A model generated the notes under the pieces. The model was not told where the DNA came from and ran no database searches. It worked only from the letters and a program-made list of their open reading frames with translations. The position numbers and the translations under genes were made by a program. Below are positions 21,795 through 36,000 of a stretch of 64,000 nucleotides of DNA, piece by piece (the first letter of the stretch is position 1; each line of letters begins with the position of its first letter). The DNA is from Hyaloperonospora brassicae (Eukaryota > Oomycota > Peronosporomycetes > Peronosporales > Peronosporaceae), in the NCBI GenBank assembly GCA_947650285.1, contig CANTFL010000911.1, positions 1 to 64,000 of the forward strand, given 5' to 3'.

Positions 21795-24700
21795 CCATAA
21801 ATCGAAATAATCTGATGAGACCGTATTACATGACATTGGCATAAGCTTTGAATGTTTAGATGGATGGTATCTAATGGGGATTATCGATCAAATATGTCCC
21901 AGAGGGTAAATCCGATACTTGCAGTGATTGTTGATATATGAGAGAAAATGACAGCATACTGCGCACGGTCTGGTAGAAATGTATTTAGTCTACCACTCAC
22001 CCACAATGCCATCTTGCAGCGACAAAAGTGCGCAAAGGAAAGATAGTTAGCATACATACTTGTAATTCATTAGGACTAAAGTAGGTTCACGGCAGATGAT
22101 ATCAGAAGGCTAATAGTCGAACTTAGTGCATCATATTTCTCTATTCGTCGAACCATCATCATTTTATCGTCAATAGCTTTTACTGTCAATAAAGTAGACG
22201 TGCATGTAACTACACGTTTGTCAGTTCGATTGCGTACACTATGGCCAGTGCAAGCATAATAAGCCTCAAGACATCAATATGAATCACATAAACAATACAA
22301 AGGCAGAGTCAAGCGCTCTTCTAAAGATGTAAGAAGTTCTAGAGCACGATTCCCGAAACTTTAAAATAAAATGAGTAATTTTCTACTATTATGATAAGTC
22401 CAAAGCAAGGGACACGAAAGCATGGTGTCGTGATCGTCGGACAAGATAAGGATGCCTAGCAGGTATCCGGTGTTCAGTGTGAATGAATTTGACTCCAAGG
22501 TTGGCTTCTCGACATTAGTGTGCCGCACAATATTTTTTGCAACCATTTATGCGATGTACAGTTTCGATTTTTCGTTTGAGTAAAGCTACGATTGAGAGCT
22601 AGTGACAGCTGATGTCGTTTAGGTGACTTGACGTTTGCAATATATATGGAACTGGCCCGGAAGGATGACGTGTTGAATGTTGTAAGGCTATATCGCACTT
22701 GTTCTGTCGATTTATGCGTTTTCTGAATCCGGTCACATGGGCACGTCCGTATCCGAATGAGCGGAGTTTAAAGCAAGCAAGGTATGGGGACTTCAGTTAA
22801 TAAAAAGAGTAAATGTTTCTTGCAGTAGTACGATACATAGTAAATACGGAGGTTGTAATGAAGAGACTCCGGCACGTGATATTGACAATTGTGATATTAT
22901 GCATACATCATTTTTGCAGACAGTATTCTCGAACACAAAACGAAGGTGACATTAAGTGGCTTCTGCTGACGGGATTGGAGTGAGCCATTTAGCAGATTGG
23001 ACCCGATAATATGGACCTGCGCAATGGGCATCTAGCAGATAGATTTAGTTTGTGTATGTGTTCAAAGACAGTCAAGAAAAGTATAATTTAGTTTACTGGT
23101 ACGAGAACTACATCAACCATAATTATTTTTACCTCAAATTAACGCGTGCGTTTATCTAGTCACTCCTTCTGCATGCACGTGTTCGTGAAGCTCCGAGGGT
23201 ACTTCCTACACTGTAAAGGTAAGCTCATACAGTCGCAGCATAAGCGAGGTGTCCAGATACACAGTTTGGGTATTGAATTTGCCGGTGGAGACTGGTTTCG
23301 TGAGACCTAGTGTGCGGCATGCAAGATTAAGGTGCATGCCAAGGTAGGCATAGAATCATCTCAAAAAAAATTTCAATAGGATGAAAGGCGACAGATTTAT
23401 CTGCCGGTATTGACGATGAATACGGAAGTCGTGGAAAATTTGTGACCAGTAATGGGCTGTAAAAAATGGTACAGTGATTTTGTTACATGTTATTATAATC
23501 ATCAATTGTCGATACATAATAAGCTCGGTAAGTAAACCATTAGCAACGAAAAAGAAGATGATAAAATACAACATTGTATGATTATTTACGATACTTGGTC
23601 GCATAGTGTATCATTTACAAGTTGGGACTTGATCGGTTGGCCTTTATAACGACATCGTGATAATGTATCGAAGCAAATGAATGGTTAGATACCAGGTTTT
23701 TTAATTGATATTTGTGTCCATCACCTACGAAGAATATTCGCAGTGTGATGTCAAAAGCCTGTCGTTGAGGAGCAAGCTAGAAAGTGGTATTCGGCACAGC
23801 AAATGGAAAAGAGGAACAAAATATGGGTCGTATATGATGTCATGTAATTTAAATCATTAAATTATACATAATACGTGACGAAATGATTAACATGCTCTCT
23901 AGACTCGACAACAACCTCAATTGAAGCTTGTTTGCAAATGATGTTGATCGAATATCATCGAAATCGACTATCACCTTGTTCTTTGTGGTTTTATAACAAG
24001 TTGATTTTTTAAACATGCGCGTTTTGACCCTTCATTTCATATAAAGGATATACATAGGTTTAAACATAACATGTCGTAATCTCTTTTGAAACTATCACGC
24101 TTTTTAGTGTAACGGCCTGCAAAAACACTATAGCCTTCTCGGGCTCGGGCTCTCGCAGATCGTCGATCATTCGTGGATATGTTGCTTATCGCGTGCCTGG
24201 CTTTGTAGCATCAGTTTGCGTGGATGACCAGTGTTTTTGTAGTGAGCGGTTCATTGTGGTTAGGCTAACGATTACATCAATGCAAAAAATAGACGGCCTG
24301 TGAACAAGAACATCATTCGACATGACATCAACAAATTGATCGTAGTGTAGCGTATTCTGCAACTATTTATTGTACAACGTGTTGTTTCCATTTAATTGAA
24401 TTGGCGTGCGTCCACGTTCCACGCGTGTAATCAACTATCTGTAGCTGTGTACCTCAATTTACCAATCAATGTGATATACAAAAACCATTTCAAGCAAAAA
24501 AATTTGCAACCATATAGACCATCCCACAGCTTACTCGGACATTCATATAACTTGCACTAAGTTAGCGCCAAATATCGATAAATTAGCGATGATATTGAGT
24601 CATGCAGTTCGTACATACGGCTATGGTGTGAAGGTGTCATCTGGTCATTCGCTCTATGACCTATATTTAGTGGTGAATGCGACGAATCGTACGACACGGC

Positions 24701-26117
24701 TTACTCGTGTTGTCGTCGATTGCAGCGTAAATTTGATACTATTTCAGATACGTATAGAACTTCACAGCATGCGCTTTGCGGTGCTTAACTGGAAAGCGCA
24801 ATGCATAATTTAAATCTGAAGCGCAATACCGTGAACGTAATGGCTTGTAATCGGACAAATGTCGAATTATACTGCAGCTGATAGAATAGCTATGTCTTCT
24901 TTTTAATTTAGAATAGCTAAGTACGACATAGATCGAAATACTTAAGATACACTGCGCTACTTCCGTTATCGGACCTTCTCTTCACCTGACTTGTATTTAG
25001 CTGCAAACACGACGCTTATCTTTATAAGCAATATGTTCTCAATGCAAAGACATGGTTGATGTGCGCATATTATGCTTAGCCTCTGTATATATAAAAGTTA
25101 CCGGTGCAATTGTTCAGCATACTCGATTTGTACAGTCCGAGTATAATTTCGTGGGATGTGTCAATAGCTCTTATGTCTCAAAGTACGACCCGTGTATGAA
25201 TGGACGAAGATACTAGACTCATTTCGTATCTACCTAAACAACTTTCGGGTAGTATGATTAATGGTTGCTTTGTTCTATCACAATTGAATGCCTAAACGAT
25301 CCGGCATTAGTTCGCCATCAAAGAAGACACAGATCAAGAAGCACTTATCAACCCGACGGACACATCTGTGCAGCCACATGCATACATCATGAGCTAGTCT
25401 TACTGTAAATTGGTCATTAAATACTACAAATAAATAAAAAAGCTGTACGTATTCGAAAAGGCTATCGAAGTTTATTATGCTGAGCTGCGCGATGTGTGCG
25501 CCAGCGACTTTTGCCTTTGCCATTAATTTTACAGACATTTATCTTATGTAGTGCAAGGCAATGGTGGCAACGACTTCAACAGTCTATCGAAAGTCCTTAA
25601 ACAAACTCTTGATAGGAGCTTTTTATAGCCGCAGAAACAAAATTCGATACAAGCGTGACTGAATTGAATGGCCCATTGACTTTATTTCGTCAATGACGTA
25701 TAACTGGTACCACCTTAGCAATACAAATAATTTTGTCCTGCTTTTTGCCTTGCACTGGACATTGATCAACGAAGGAATTTCGCGTACAAATCTCGATTTT
25801 TGTACGAAAACAAGCAGCGTAGCTTACACAATCAACGCATTCGAATTGTGGCCAATGCTCGCTACAACGTCGGCAAATACAGACCGATGTCCTTCAGACG
25901 TAGCGATCGAAAAGCACAAAATCTTAAAAAAGGAAACAACAGATCAGAGCAAATAAAGTCTCCATTAGTAAGCGACATGCTACGTCAACAACACGAGCAC
26001 ACAATCGACTTTGTTCTTATTGACAAGATATGAACTTTGCGACGAGAGCACAATAAAATCAGCTCGAGGATTCTAGTCAGTCCAGGATTTGCGAGCTGAC
26101 CCTATTATCCATTGTAC
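21795..26117. other. AT-rich gene-poor plain, no gene recognised
   Basis: Only short ORFs (under about 90 codons). tgtaacggcctgc at 24108-24120 resembles an LTR start, but no partner LTR, primer-binding site or polyprotein is visible. Nothing else is supported. Confidence 0.45.
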
Positions 26118-26975
26118 TTAGTGTTTGGAGCTAGCAATGCAGCCGTACACACCCGTGTCAAGTAGCGAGCAGTAAGCGCCCACAGGGCAGTCCCCGTTGC
26201 TCACCTGGGCAACGCAAGCATTGTTCGAAGAAATGCAGCCATTGTGGTCCCAGCCGACAACTCCGATACTCTGCTCATTGCCGCTACAGCTCGCCTTATC
26301 ACCAGCAGTTTCAGCGCCTTCCTTGCAGCCGAATACACCCGTGTCAAGCCACGTACAGTGGGCGCCCTCGGGGCACATACCGTTGTTGTTGGCGACGCAC
26401 ACATTTCCAGAGGCAACGCAGCCATCCGCCGACCATCCTTCAACAGCGATGCTCTCCTGTCCACTCGGACACGTGGACTCCACAATCTCGTGCGACTTGT
26501 GATGGTGGTGGTGCTTCGTGGGACCTGCCACACAGCCGTACACACCCGTGTCCAGCTTTTGGCACGAAGTTTCAGCTGGACAGTCTCCATGGCTCGCCTG
26601 GGCAACACAAACGTTGCTCGAAGAGATGCATCCATCATGGTCCCAGCCGACGACCCCAATACTCTGCTCATTGCCACGGCAGCTCGTCTGATTCGCAGGG
26701 TCTCCTGCGCCATCCATACAGCCGTAAACGCCAGTGTCCAGCATTGTGCAATGAGCGCCTTCGGGGCACGCGCCCTTCACGTTGGCCACGCAAACGCTAC
26801 CGGAGGCAACGCACCCATCGGAGGTCCAGCCGACAACGCCAATGCTCTCCTGGCCGCTTGGACACGACACCGTGGTGTGAATCCGCACGTGAAGGTGGGC
26901 GGTTGTCTCGCCCTGCGTGCTTCCGGCGGTGAGCGCTGCGACTGCAGCAATGGAAGCAAAGACGGATCCAGGCAT
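26118..26975 (-). CDS. Secreted protein of four six-cysteine repeats (A-B-A-B)
   Basis: 285 aa, single exon. The frame is open further upstream, but the ATG at 26975 begins a clean signal peptide (MPGSVFASIAAVAALTAG, cut probable after residue 22), and an initiator lies about 20-35 bp before it. Four repeats span residues 38-86, 99-148, 169-217 and 230-279. Each has six cysteines with spacing C-x16-C-x6-C-x7/8-C-x5-C-x9-C and ends LDTGV(Y/F)GC. Repeats 1 and 3 share SGQES, VASG and PEGAHC. Repeats 2 and 4 share GNEQSIGVVGWDH and CISS. A two-repeat unit was therefore duplicated. A linker with five consecutive His lies at 155-159. There is no RXLR motif and no membrane segment. It is probably extracellular and disulfide-bonded; its function and family are not recognised. 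Confidence 0.85.
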   Translation of the reverse strand: MPGSVFASIAAVAALTAGSTQGETTAHLHVRIHTTVSCPSGQESIGVVGWTSDGCVASGSVCVANVKGACPEGAHCTMLDTGVYGCMDGAGDPANQTSCRGNEQSIGVVGWDHDGCISSSNVCVAQASHGDCPAETSCQKLDTGVYGCVAGPTKHHHHHKSHEIVESTCPSGQESIAVEGWSADGCVASGNVCVANNNGMCPEGAHCTWLDTGVFGCKEGAETAGDKASCSGNEQSIGVVGWDHNGCISSNNACVAQVSNGDCPVGAYCSLLDTGVYGCIASSKH

Positions 26976-26992
26976 CTTGAGTATGACTTGGT

Positions 26993-27008
26993 AAAGGATT
27001 GAATGAGC
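26993..27008 (-). promoter_or_regulatory. Oomycete-type initiator upstream of the secreted cysteine-repeat gene
   Basis: On the minus strand GCTCATTCAATCCTTT lies about 20-35 bp before the ATG at 26975. It matches the oomycete initiator consensus GCTCATTYYNCAWTTT well at its 5' half. Transcription starting here would exclude the longer upstream frame and supports the chosen start. Confidence 0.7.
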
Positions 27009-30000
27009 AGATCTTCTGCTTGTCATCGATCCGTAGCTACAAGATGAACGATCTTGATTGGCAGTAGCTCCAGATCTCAGGTGCACGCACAGGCAGTTAG
27101 TATGACATTGTTCTGAGTTGTTTGGAAAGTATATTGTCGCTCGTGTACCTATTCACTCAATGGGTTCAGATACTTTCCAACTAGCAAAAAAGGCAACTGG
27201 ATTCGAGCGAATGGGTGACAGGTTATCACACTTGGTGCGGAAGAAACACAGGAGATAGCGTCGGGCAACAAATGTGCGGCATTGCATTTGCTAGCATTCG
27301 CTCCATGATTTGGATGCATATCCATTGGGTCTCATTTCTGATGTGTCGAAATGGAGCGGCAGACTCTGGGTTTAGACGCCTAAGTATGAGCTGTCATAAT
27401 TGATCACAGTGTGTTGAGACCGAGCTCCTCGTGAGCCATGCTCCACTGATTTCCATAGGAGACCAATACAACTGTCTTGCTCTCTTCAACCGGAGCTTAT
27501 GTTTACCCTCACGCCGTGCGATTATCGGCAGCGCACTCATAGTGAAGAAGTGCCAGTGCTGCATTAAAGAAGGGTTGAATGGCTTAAAGGATACCTGCTC
27601 TCTGACCGCGCGCTACGAAAGGCCACATTTGTCGACCGAAGCACTTAAAGTTCGTGAACGCGAGCGATGGCAACGGAGAAAGGTCGGTCAAAATGGATCA
27701 AATGGCCGAATATGCCACAATATAATCGATAGGGTTACATTGCTTTGTGATCCTGTCTGTTGTTGGATTTTGAAAAGGTCGCATGTAGTACTGGCCGAAA
27801 GGTTTTGCGTATAAATTACAGCGTGTGCATCGTCACTAGATATAACGAAAAGATGCAGCCGCAGAACGAGATAAGAATACCACAAAGCATTGGTTAGTGT
27901 ATCGGCTGCCTCCATGGGTACAACGAGTATAAACATTGATGCGTCTTCCTACGTGTTGTCTCGGGCTTTTGTCAAAATCGCAGAAGCATATTGAGGCACA
28001 ATGAAGAAGTGATGTATGAGCAAACTACAATTACACCATTGCCCCAATAGCGTACTCTCACTGGCCAAAAAGCTTATGTGTTACAACAGCGTACTGAACG
28101 ATGTCACGAAATTTTTTGACAATTGAGTTTGTGCATGACGGATACTTGTACAAAAATAAGACGTTGCTTGATCGTCATGCAAATAGCATTCACGATAATC
28201 GGTAGCGACGCATGCAAGCCCATGTGTTGAGGACCTTCACACCGCCACGTAATGGTCGACGATGATTCAAAATTACTTGTAGAGATCAAATAGTCTTAAT
28301 TGATTATATTAAACCAGCTAGTATTGACCCCCTGAAGCCTAGTTGATAGCTTCGATTTTATATATCATCACCCATACAAAACACACGTGAACTTTATAGT
28401 CGAACAGCTCCCGTAGGTAATGATGGATAGCTTCAACACTTTTATTTGATGTCAGATACACGACTCAAAATTTGTAATCACCAGAGCACTTGCTACATTG
28501 TTGCAATAGTAATTCGGATGATAATAACGAACGTAGTGCAAAAAATGGTGTGATCGCCGCGCATGAGTGTATCAACGCGGTGAAAGAGAGAAATTTTGAA
28601 GGTCAACTGTATGCTCTCTCGATTATAATAACATAGCGTATAAATGATTTTAATGACCACACTGCCTTCGTTCAGCCGCAATTTAAATAACTGCGAGTTT
28701 GTACAATACCTTGACTATTCCAGTCTATTTTTGCACAACACATATTATACAGTCTCTTCTGGGTGAAAACTTGTAGTGTGTGAATATAAAAACGTGAAAA
28801 TTTAAAATGCCGTCCACCAGCAAATAATCATTATCCTGTCATGGTATCCACACACTTCAGATAATTTTTCATTTTATAATGCTAGAGTAGGGTATCTTAC
28901 TTCCTTACGTCGAACAACCTCGAAAAACGGATGAAGTACCTGTTGCCTTTTAACGTTCCTCAGCTGTACATAGCTTAAAGTTGCTGCACATTTGTTAGCG
29001 CATCATTAAGACGGAGAAGCAGCTCCATCGTAATTTAATAGCACAGAAGTCCTACACCTAACTTTTTGCATTTTTCCAGCTTTAGCCTTTGTAAAACATA
29101 CGCTTGCGATTGCGTATCGCTTTTGCTCAACACAGATGTAATGAGTCAAACATCGCATATCCATGCTGAATACGTATAAAAGCCGTTACAGCGCTTGTAA
29201 GTTATCAAATACATTTATTTGTATTCCTTCTTAAAGAAACGTACCGGTCGTTTATCTGTTTACAGCGTTTTCATGTCCATGCCGTTATTAAATTTTCTTG
29301 TTGACTTTCTTCTGCACAAGTTAGGTGGCATTATAATTAGCAGCTTCACCAAGATCCGCGAACCTATAATCTTATTCTGCTACGCCTGCATATGCCGTGG
29401 TCCAATAGTGCAAGGTACGTTCGAAATATCCGCTACGTAGCCTCGTAAGGCGTCTTGTCAGGGTGAGTACCGTGTCTTGGTCTTTCTGCACCTTTATATC
29501 CACAGCCTTTCCAGACTGAAAATTTGCCTGTTTCGATTTCGCACACGGTTATTCCATGCAACAACCGTGATGATTAGCAGTCTACTTACCTTTCAGTAGA
29601 AATCTTCTGATGCACAGCTTCGCAGTCACCTTTTGCTTTATTGGCGTGCAATCATACCTGTGCCTCCTACATGCGTGTATCTACAGCTTTTTGCCAAAAC
29701 AATACAAGTTTTTGTTAAACGCCGACTTTTTCCGCTTACGATCCGCTATGACAGCTGGTGGTACAGGTATCTCGCCCGTACTACTATGTGGAACAGATGC
29801 ACAGTATAAACGCGTGTAATATCGGATCTTGAGCCGCCAAGACCGCAGTCTTCACGCGACTATCTATAATACATGATCACCGCTGTCGTACATACACAAT
29901 CTGCTAATAATCTGCTCACTAAGATCGAAACATACGTAGTACAACAAATTACATCCATCGACAAAAATTGCTGCGATAATAATTGGAATGATAAGATAGT

Positions 30001-33000
30001 GTGATGTGCTGATTCAAAATTACGGTGAACGCGCAAAAACCTACCTCATCGAATTGCAGCCAGCAAATATGTAGCGGGGCACTAAAAGCTCCTTTGACAG
30101 AGGAAGACTTTTAGCTCAACAAGCTACTTCGTTCATACAAAGAACACGACTTAACGAGTCTACTTTGCTCAGTGATCGTATATTTTTGCATTAAGAAACT
30201 TCTCTGATTGAAAGAATTAGCAGCACAAAATGCTAACAAAAAAATGCCTTTACAAGGTTGTTGCTTAAGCGATCAAAATAAAATAAAATAGCAAGTGTCT
30301 TATGCAATTATAATGCAAACTAGTTATTTTTCATATTTTTAATAAGTAGAACAAATTTTGCGTATATGTATAATATGGTGTTCGAAGCTCTTATATAGTA
30401 AAAAATGAAACGCAGCATTGGTGGCTGAAGCGACGCTGATTTATATATGTGGCGAACATATGGTTTAATTATCTAGCCATGGATGTACTCATATCGTATT
30501 ACAGTTGCAACTGCATTTATACAACACGCTATGGATATGGGCTCTAAAAGCTGGCCGAAACACAGCATCACCTCAATTTTTCTTATTAAATCAATTGTAT
30601 ATTTTCCTTTGCAAGGGCAGTTGGTATTCATACTTAACAAAACTGTGCACGTGCTAAAAATCAGTATTCATTGAAAACATTTTGATGCAATCATGAAACA
30701 TAAGTAACATCATCGTAAAGCACTCTTCATTTTCAGACAGCGTGGTAACAAAGCACGGGTCCCAGACGTCAGCGGTCTTCTACAAAGAAGGTTAACATAA
30801 TTACCTGGTCGAACACCTTGACGTATAAATATATCTATATCTAAGGTTGTAGAAAAGAGTCTTAATAGCCGCCGGTAGGTCAGCTCCAATAGATCTTTCG
30901 TGCATATTTAACGGATGTCTATGCAGCAATATGCTGAAAGAAATTGACCTTGCCTCCGCATTGTCGCTAAAAGAGTTTGATTTCTATGTATTCGATTAAA
31001 ATTACTTCGTGCGCGCATATTCTATCGTGTTACTTGGAATTGCATACAAAGTTATATTGTAGAATCAAGGTTGTAAAAACCTTAAACATGATAAATTTAG
31101 AGCTTTGTACTTAAATTTCATTTCACCGTTCGGACTGCTATTTATTGACGGCTGCCCAAATCTGGTATCTATTTTGCTAAGTATTGCGTTCGCCAGTTTG
31201 TAATCTATTTGTGCAGTGTGTATGACAAGTGTCTTGATAAACCACGTGAATTAAATCTGACTGTACAGAAGTCCGCTATATCAAAAAATCGGAAAGTCCA
31301 TAGGATCAGATGTACACTATCGAAGTTCAGCTCAGAAGACCATGCCGCTGCTAATATCTTAACGAAATTGACATGACGCCAGATTGATTTTCACATAAGG
31401 TGAGTCACAATGATTTGTTATCTTGGGAGATCCGAAATGATCTTCACATTTTAAGAATAACGTTGATGAGCTTCTATGTTTTGTCTTCGATTATATGCCC
31501 TATGGTGGCAAAGGATTACGCGTGGATGACAAATATTGTCACAGATCAGCGGAATCACCAGCCAATCTTTCGACACTGTGACTTTGCCTTTTCAAAGTAC
31601 TGACGTCAATCGTTCAGACATGTTGTGAGGTGTTGACACTGTTATACTGACTGGTCATGTGGCGTTAAATGCATTATTTTACGAGAGGTTATTTCTTTAG
31701 TGAGCTTTACGATGATCTAATTTCTCGAGTCATACAACTCAACACATCTCTTCTGTTACCTTGCATCGCCGGTACATTTATTGTTTCTTACTACCTATTA
31801 CCATGCACTTCGACTTAGGTAAACTCAACTCTTCCCGGTCGTGGCTATCGACCCACGCGACGAAGTATATGGCAAATATTATGGGCTCTTACCGGTCCGG
31901 AGAGCCCGAAATATCGTTTTTTGGGAGTCGTGCTTCTATGATAGGTCTTACTTGCTGAAACAGGGACCTGGGTTATATTATTGAGGCTAGTGCGCAACAC
32001 ATCGTTCATAGACCCTTGGGATAATTGTACGATAATTTAAACTGACACTGGCTGGTTGGAGCGGTAGATGATTACCAAATTCATCGAGATGAACTCACAC
32101 AATACATTTCATTGGACACTTTCGCTACCATCTGATCCCCTTTTTATTATTATCTAAGGATTTTTCTTACTCTAATCATTTCATACATACTTATTTTTAA
32201 GATCATATCATGTAATATATGAACGAGATCAAGAGTCGCTTCCGACAGAAGATAAATCATATGGTCAGCTACTTCATTATCGTGTACCAAAGTGTTCATA
32301 ACATTATAGATAGAAGAACGGATAGCACATCCAGCTAATTTATAATCGACATTGATTCTTACACAGTGTTCCATCCGCCATATCGCGGCCGTTGCATTTG
32401 CATGAAGCGTATGCTGGAATAGATTAATCCACTTCGAGGTGATGCGTGATTGTGGCCATTATGCGAGTTGATATGCAACCCAAGCGCTATAGCGTTTCGT
32501 TACTTGCGATCTACAACATTCTGAATGATAAAAACTGGAGCCGGTAGGTTATGTTCAGATCACACAATAATCGGTCTTTCATTAAAAACGGGTACGATTT
32601 GAGGATGTATGTCAAGGGTGGCGGAATGGCAGCAGATGAAAATTCAATGTGGAATAATCATCGAGATAGTTGGATAACCGTGTTATGCCTCAGCTCAATC
32701 CCACATAGCGATCTGCAGTAAAGTACCGATCGATAATTGCGATTTACGGTCGAGACAATAAAAATCGACCATATGTATTTACCACACGTCGCGATTTGTG
32801 ATCCGCGTTCTGCAGTCCGTGATCTGCAAATCTCGATCCTCGACCTGAAATATATGATCCGTGATCTGAGATCCTGATTCGTACGGACGATAGCTCAAAT
32901 TAAGCCATTCTGTACAAGTGGAAGATGTTTACATACGTCAGAAACATGGCATCAACATACTGAAATGCAATAAAATAATTTGGTCACTTGATCAACATTG

Positions 33001-36000
33001 GACAGTTGTTTAATATGTATATATATATAGACTTCTGTCCGGATAGATATTTTTATCTGAACGACGTTCAAGAAAACCGTCTCACCCCCTCACGTTTGTC
33101 CTTGGCTTGTTTGACCAGGCTCGTCAATCGCACTATGTACATTCTCTTGACTGGGATCGGGCGCCATAAACCCTTGTTCGCTCAAATACAATAGCAAAAG
33201 ACAGCTCAATTAGGCAAGTGCAACGAATTCTTACATTCCCATTGAACAAGGCGGTATAGATTCGATCAGGGTATTCTATACCTATTACCACCACGTATCG
33301 ATGCGATAAAGTACAGAATTTCGAAATTGTCGACCTATTTGGTCTTAATTTAATGATATGTTCAATTTTGATTGAAGTACACCGAAAGGTGGGCAAACCG
33401 CCTTGGAGACGATTGAGCTAAGTAAGGAAGTTTTCATTTTTATAAGAACATATTCGGTTCGATAGTCGGTCACTCGGTAGCCAATGAAGAGTCGTGATTG
33501 TATCGACAAAATGGTGATTCACATTACGTGTTTGTTGGAGAAATTAGTTCTGATTATGCTATCTTGTTAAGTTTCTCTATCATCGATTCTGGTGGTCGAT
33601 GTGTTTAAGATATAAAATAGATTTCTTTAAGCCAAGCTTTGACACCTTTACATCAAGCGGTTTTGGCTGCATGCCGCGTAAGGCGAAAACATGTGGCTTA
33701 ATACATTTTGTTAATGAACAGGTATGGATCGGATCCTACAGGTATAACAATTTCTGCGGCTTAATGCATTCGTACTGCAATGACCCTCAAATATCAAAAT
33801 ATTTCTTCGAATACGTCGTGACGCTCAAATTCAAGGACCGAGAAATTTTTGTATACCACCGCTGTTTGCTCGGCGAGCAGATGCTCTTGGTAGGTTCCGT
33901 TTAAAGATAATTTTAGGCTTTTATTTTCTGTTTTCGTGGCTTTAAAGTGGTCTTTACACGACGGAAGTAATCTTCATTCGTAACGGGGGAGATGAAGACG
34001 GATAGAGGCAATGGGAATAGTAAATTGAGATTTAAATTTTTACGAGTCATCCCGATCTCGCACCTGTCTATTGACAAACAGTTGACTTCATAACACATGT
34101 GCTAATGAACGCTCATGAAAAAGAGTGACGGAATTCTGTATATCCACATATATAATTAAATAAAAATAACTTAACGAGTCGACAAGTCTGAAGAACGAAG
34201 GTTCTTACATTTTACTTTCAACATGTTTTAATCGTAATAAATTGCTCAGTGGTATTCAATATTTATCGAAACGATATTGAACGATATCGTCAACTAACAG
34301 CACAAGAATATTCAAAGTATACGCTTACAAATGGGCATCTAAAATACTAATATTGTACACGTCGTAACTATATACGTCTCTTTAGTTGATCCAAAGGTAT
34401 ACATGTATTTAATAATCTTGTCAAGGCTATGAGATTTCATCAAAGTCATAACGATGAAAAACTTACTTGCTATTGGAATGAGGTTGGCAAGTGTCAGTAT
34501 TCCGGGTGGTCGACACGCGTCAGCTCCCAGCTAACGTACTCCATATAATCAAGCATATATAGAAGTGGTTTTGTCAAACAAACACGTGCCCAAAACATGG
34601 CTGTACCACTAAGATGTCCTAGATTACAAAATCACATAATTGGTACATTGATTTTTAGCTCTAACATTGCACTTACAGTACATAAGTTCTTCACTATAAA
34701 AAATTGACGAACTTCGATATATAATATCCTTGCATCAATTAACAATTTAAAGTTGTGCATGATAGCTTATCAGGAAAGCGCAAACTCTGGTACATATGAG
34801 ACGTATATGCAGGCTAGGTATTGCGTAGGGTTGCATGGTCCGGGCAACAGCAAATACTGCAAACGGTATAATTTAAGATTGGGATTGTCACTCATGAAGG
34901 AATGTGCGTCACCATACAGCGTTCTTGATACTATCAGCAAAGTGAGCACATACTGCTGCCATGTTACAAGGCGACAAACTGGCCGCCATATATTGATCCG
35001 ATACATGTTAAGTAATGTATGATATCTATCCATCCATCAAAAATTTATTTTGGTATGCGGCGAGTCACTAGCAATACTTCAGTAAGATAATGGGATTGTT
35101 GAACAAGGTACTACATATACTTAATCTTGGTTAGAAGCGTGTCACGGTTTAATACATCATATGTTGTGATTGTTACATACGACAGCATTTCGAGTCCCTT
35201 ATAATTATTTAGCAAGCGTACCGGTCCATACAATCATAATTTGCCAGTAAATAAATGATATGATTATCGATATTCTAGTACAAAAAAGTAAAATGTCCAG
35301 TGCAGGCATGGGCTAGTACAGTCTGAGGCACAATTGCGTAACGTCCTATCTTATGCCACAGTTAATAATTATCCTCCGAAGCTAATAAATTGCAATCATA
35401 TCATTTAATAATGTTTGTTGACTTAAGCTGTGACTTAAAAAACTTGTTTTAAATTTTGACATGATTCATCCATTTCATTTTAACTTGGCCGGCTACATCA
35501 TAAGAAATCAGGGGTACCTTCATTATTTAGATCGCTTAGCACCTGATGAATGCGGCTCGCATGATTAATTTATGATTAACGTATATCTCGTGGTATATGT
35601 ATACAAGGAATGCCTGACACTTGACCCGGTCCTTCTCGTGTCAATACGACAAACAAATACAATACAGGGTATGCGTTTCAGGTCATGTGCAAGTCGAAGC
35701 TCCTTTGTCATGTCTTACATAATCAAGCCTCGTAGTCTGAAGACCACGATTCAAGTATGCTAGATAATGCTTCTTTGCAGCTCTATTTATGTTAGCAAAA
35801 AAATTATAGGCCCACATATATACATTTATAAATTATACAAAGGTCTACCTACATGAGAACGCATAGAGTAAAGCACTCGTACAGCCAATGGACTCTAATA
35901 ATTCTGCGTTAGGTTACGGAAACAACAAAACCGAAGTACCTTTGACAATATGATGGGTATCTAGACCAGCGGTAGAATCGAAAGGAGACTACAGTCAAAT

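Noticed and set aside
24108..24250. tgtaacggcctgc as the start of a solo LTR
   Set aside because: No matching end, partner copy or target duplication could be identified by eye.
26498..26520. Five consecutive His codons, suggesting a vector His-tag
   Set aside because: The codons lie inside a natural inter-repeat linker, in frame with both flanking repeats and far from any vector-like sequence.
26244..27002. A 252-codon plus-strand ORF and a 170-codon minus-frame ORF over the secreted-protein gene
   Set aside because: Both are shadows of the cysteine-repeat gene. They lack a signal peptide or motif, and the initiator points to the minus-strand frame.
33599..33904. 101-codon plus-strand ORF in the AT-rich plain
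   Set aside because: No recognisable domain, no initiator, and composition like its surroundings; not enough to call a gene.
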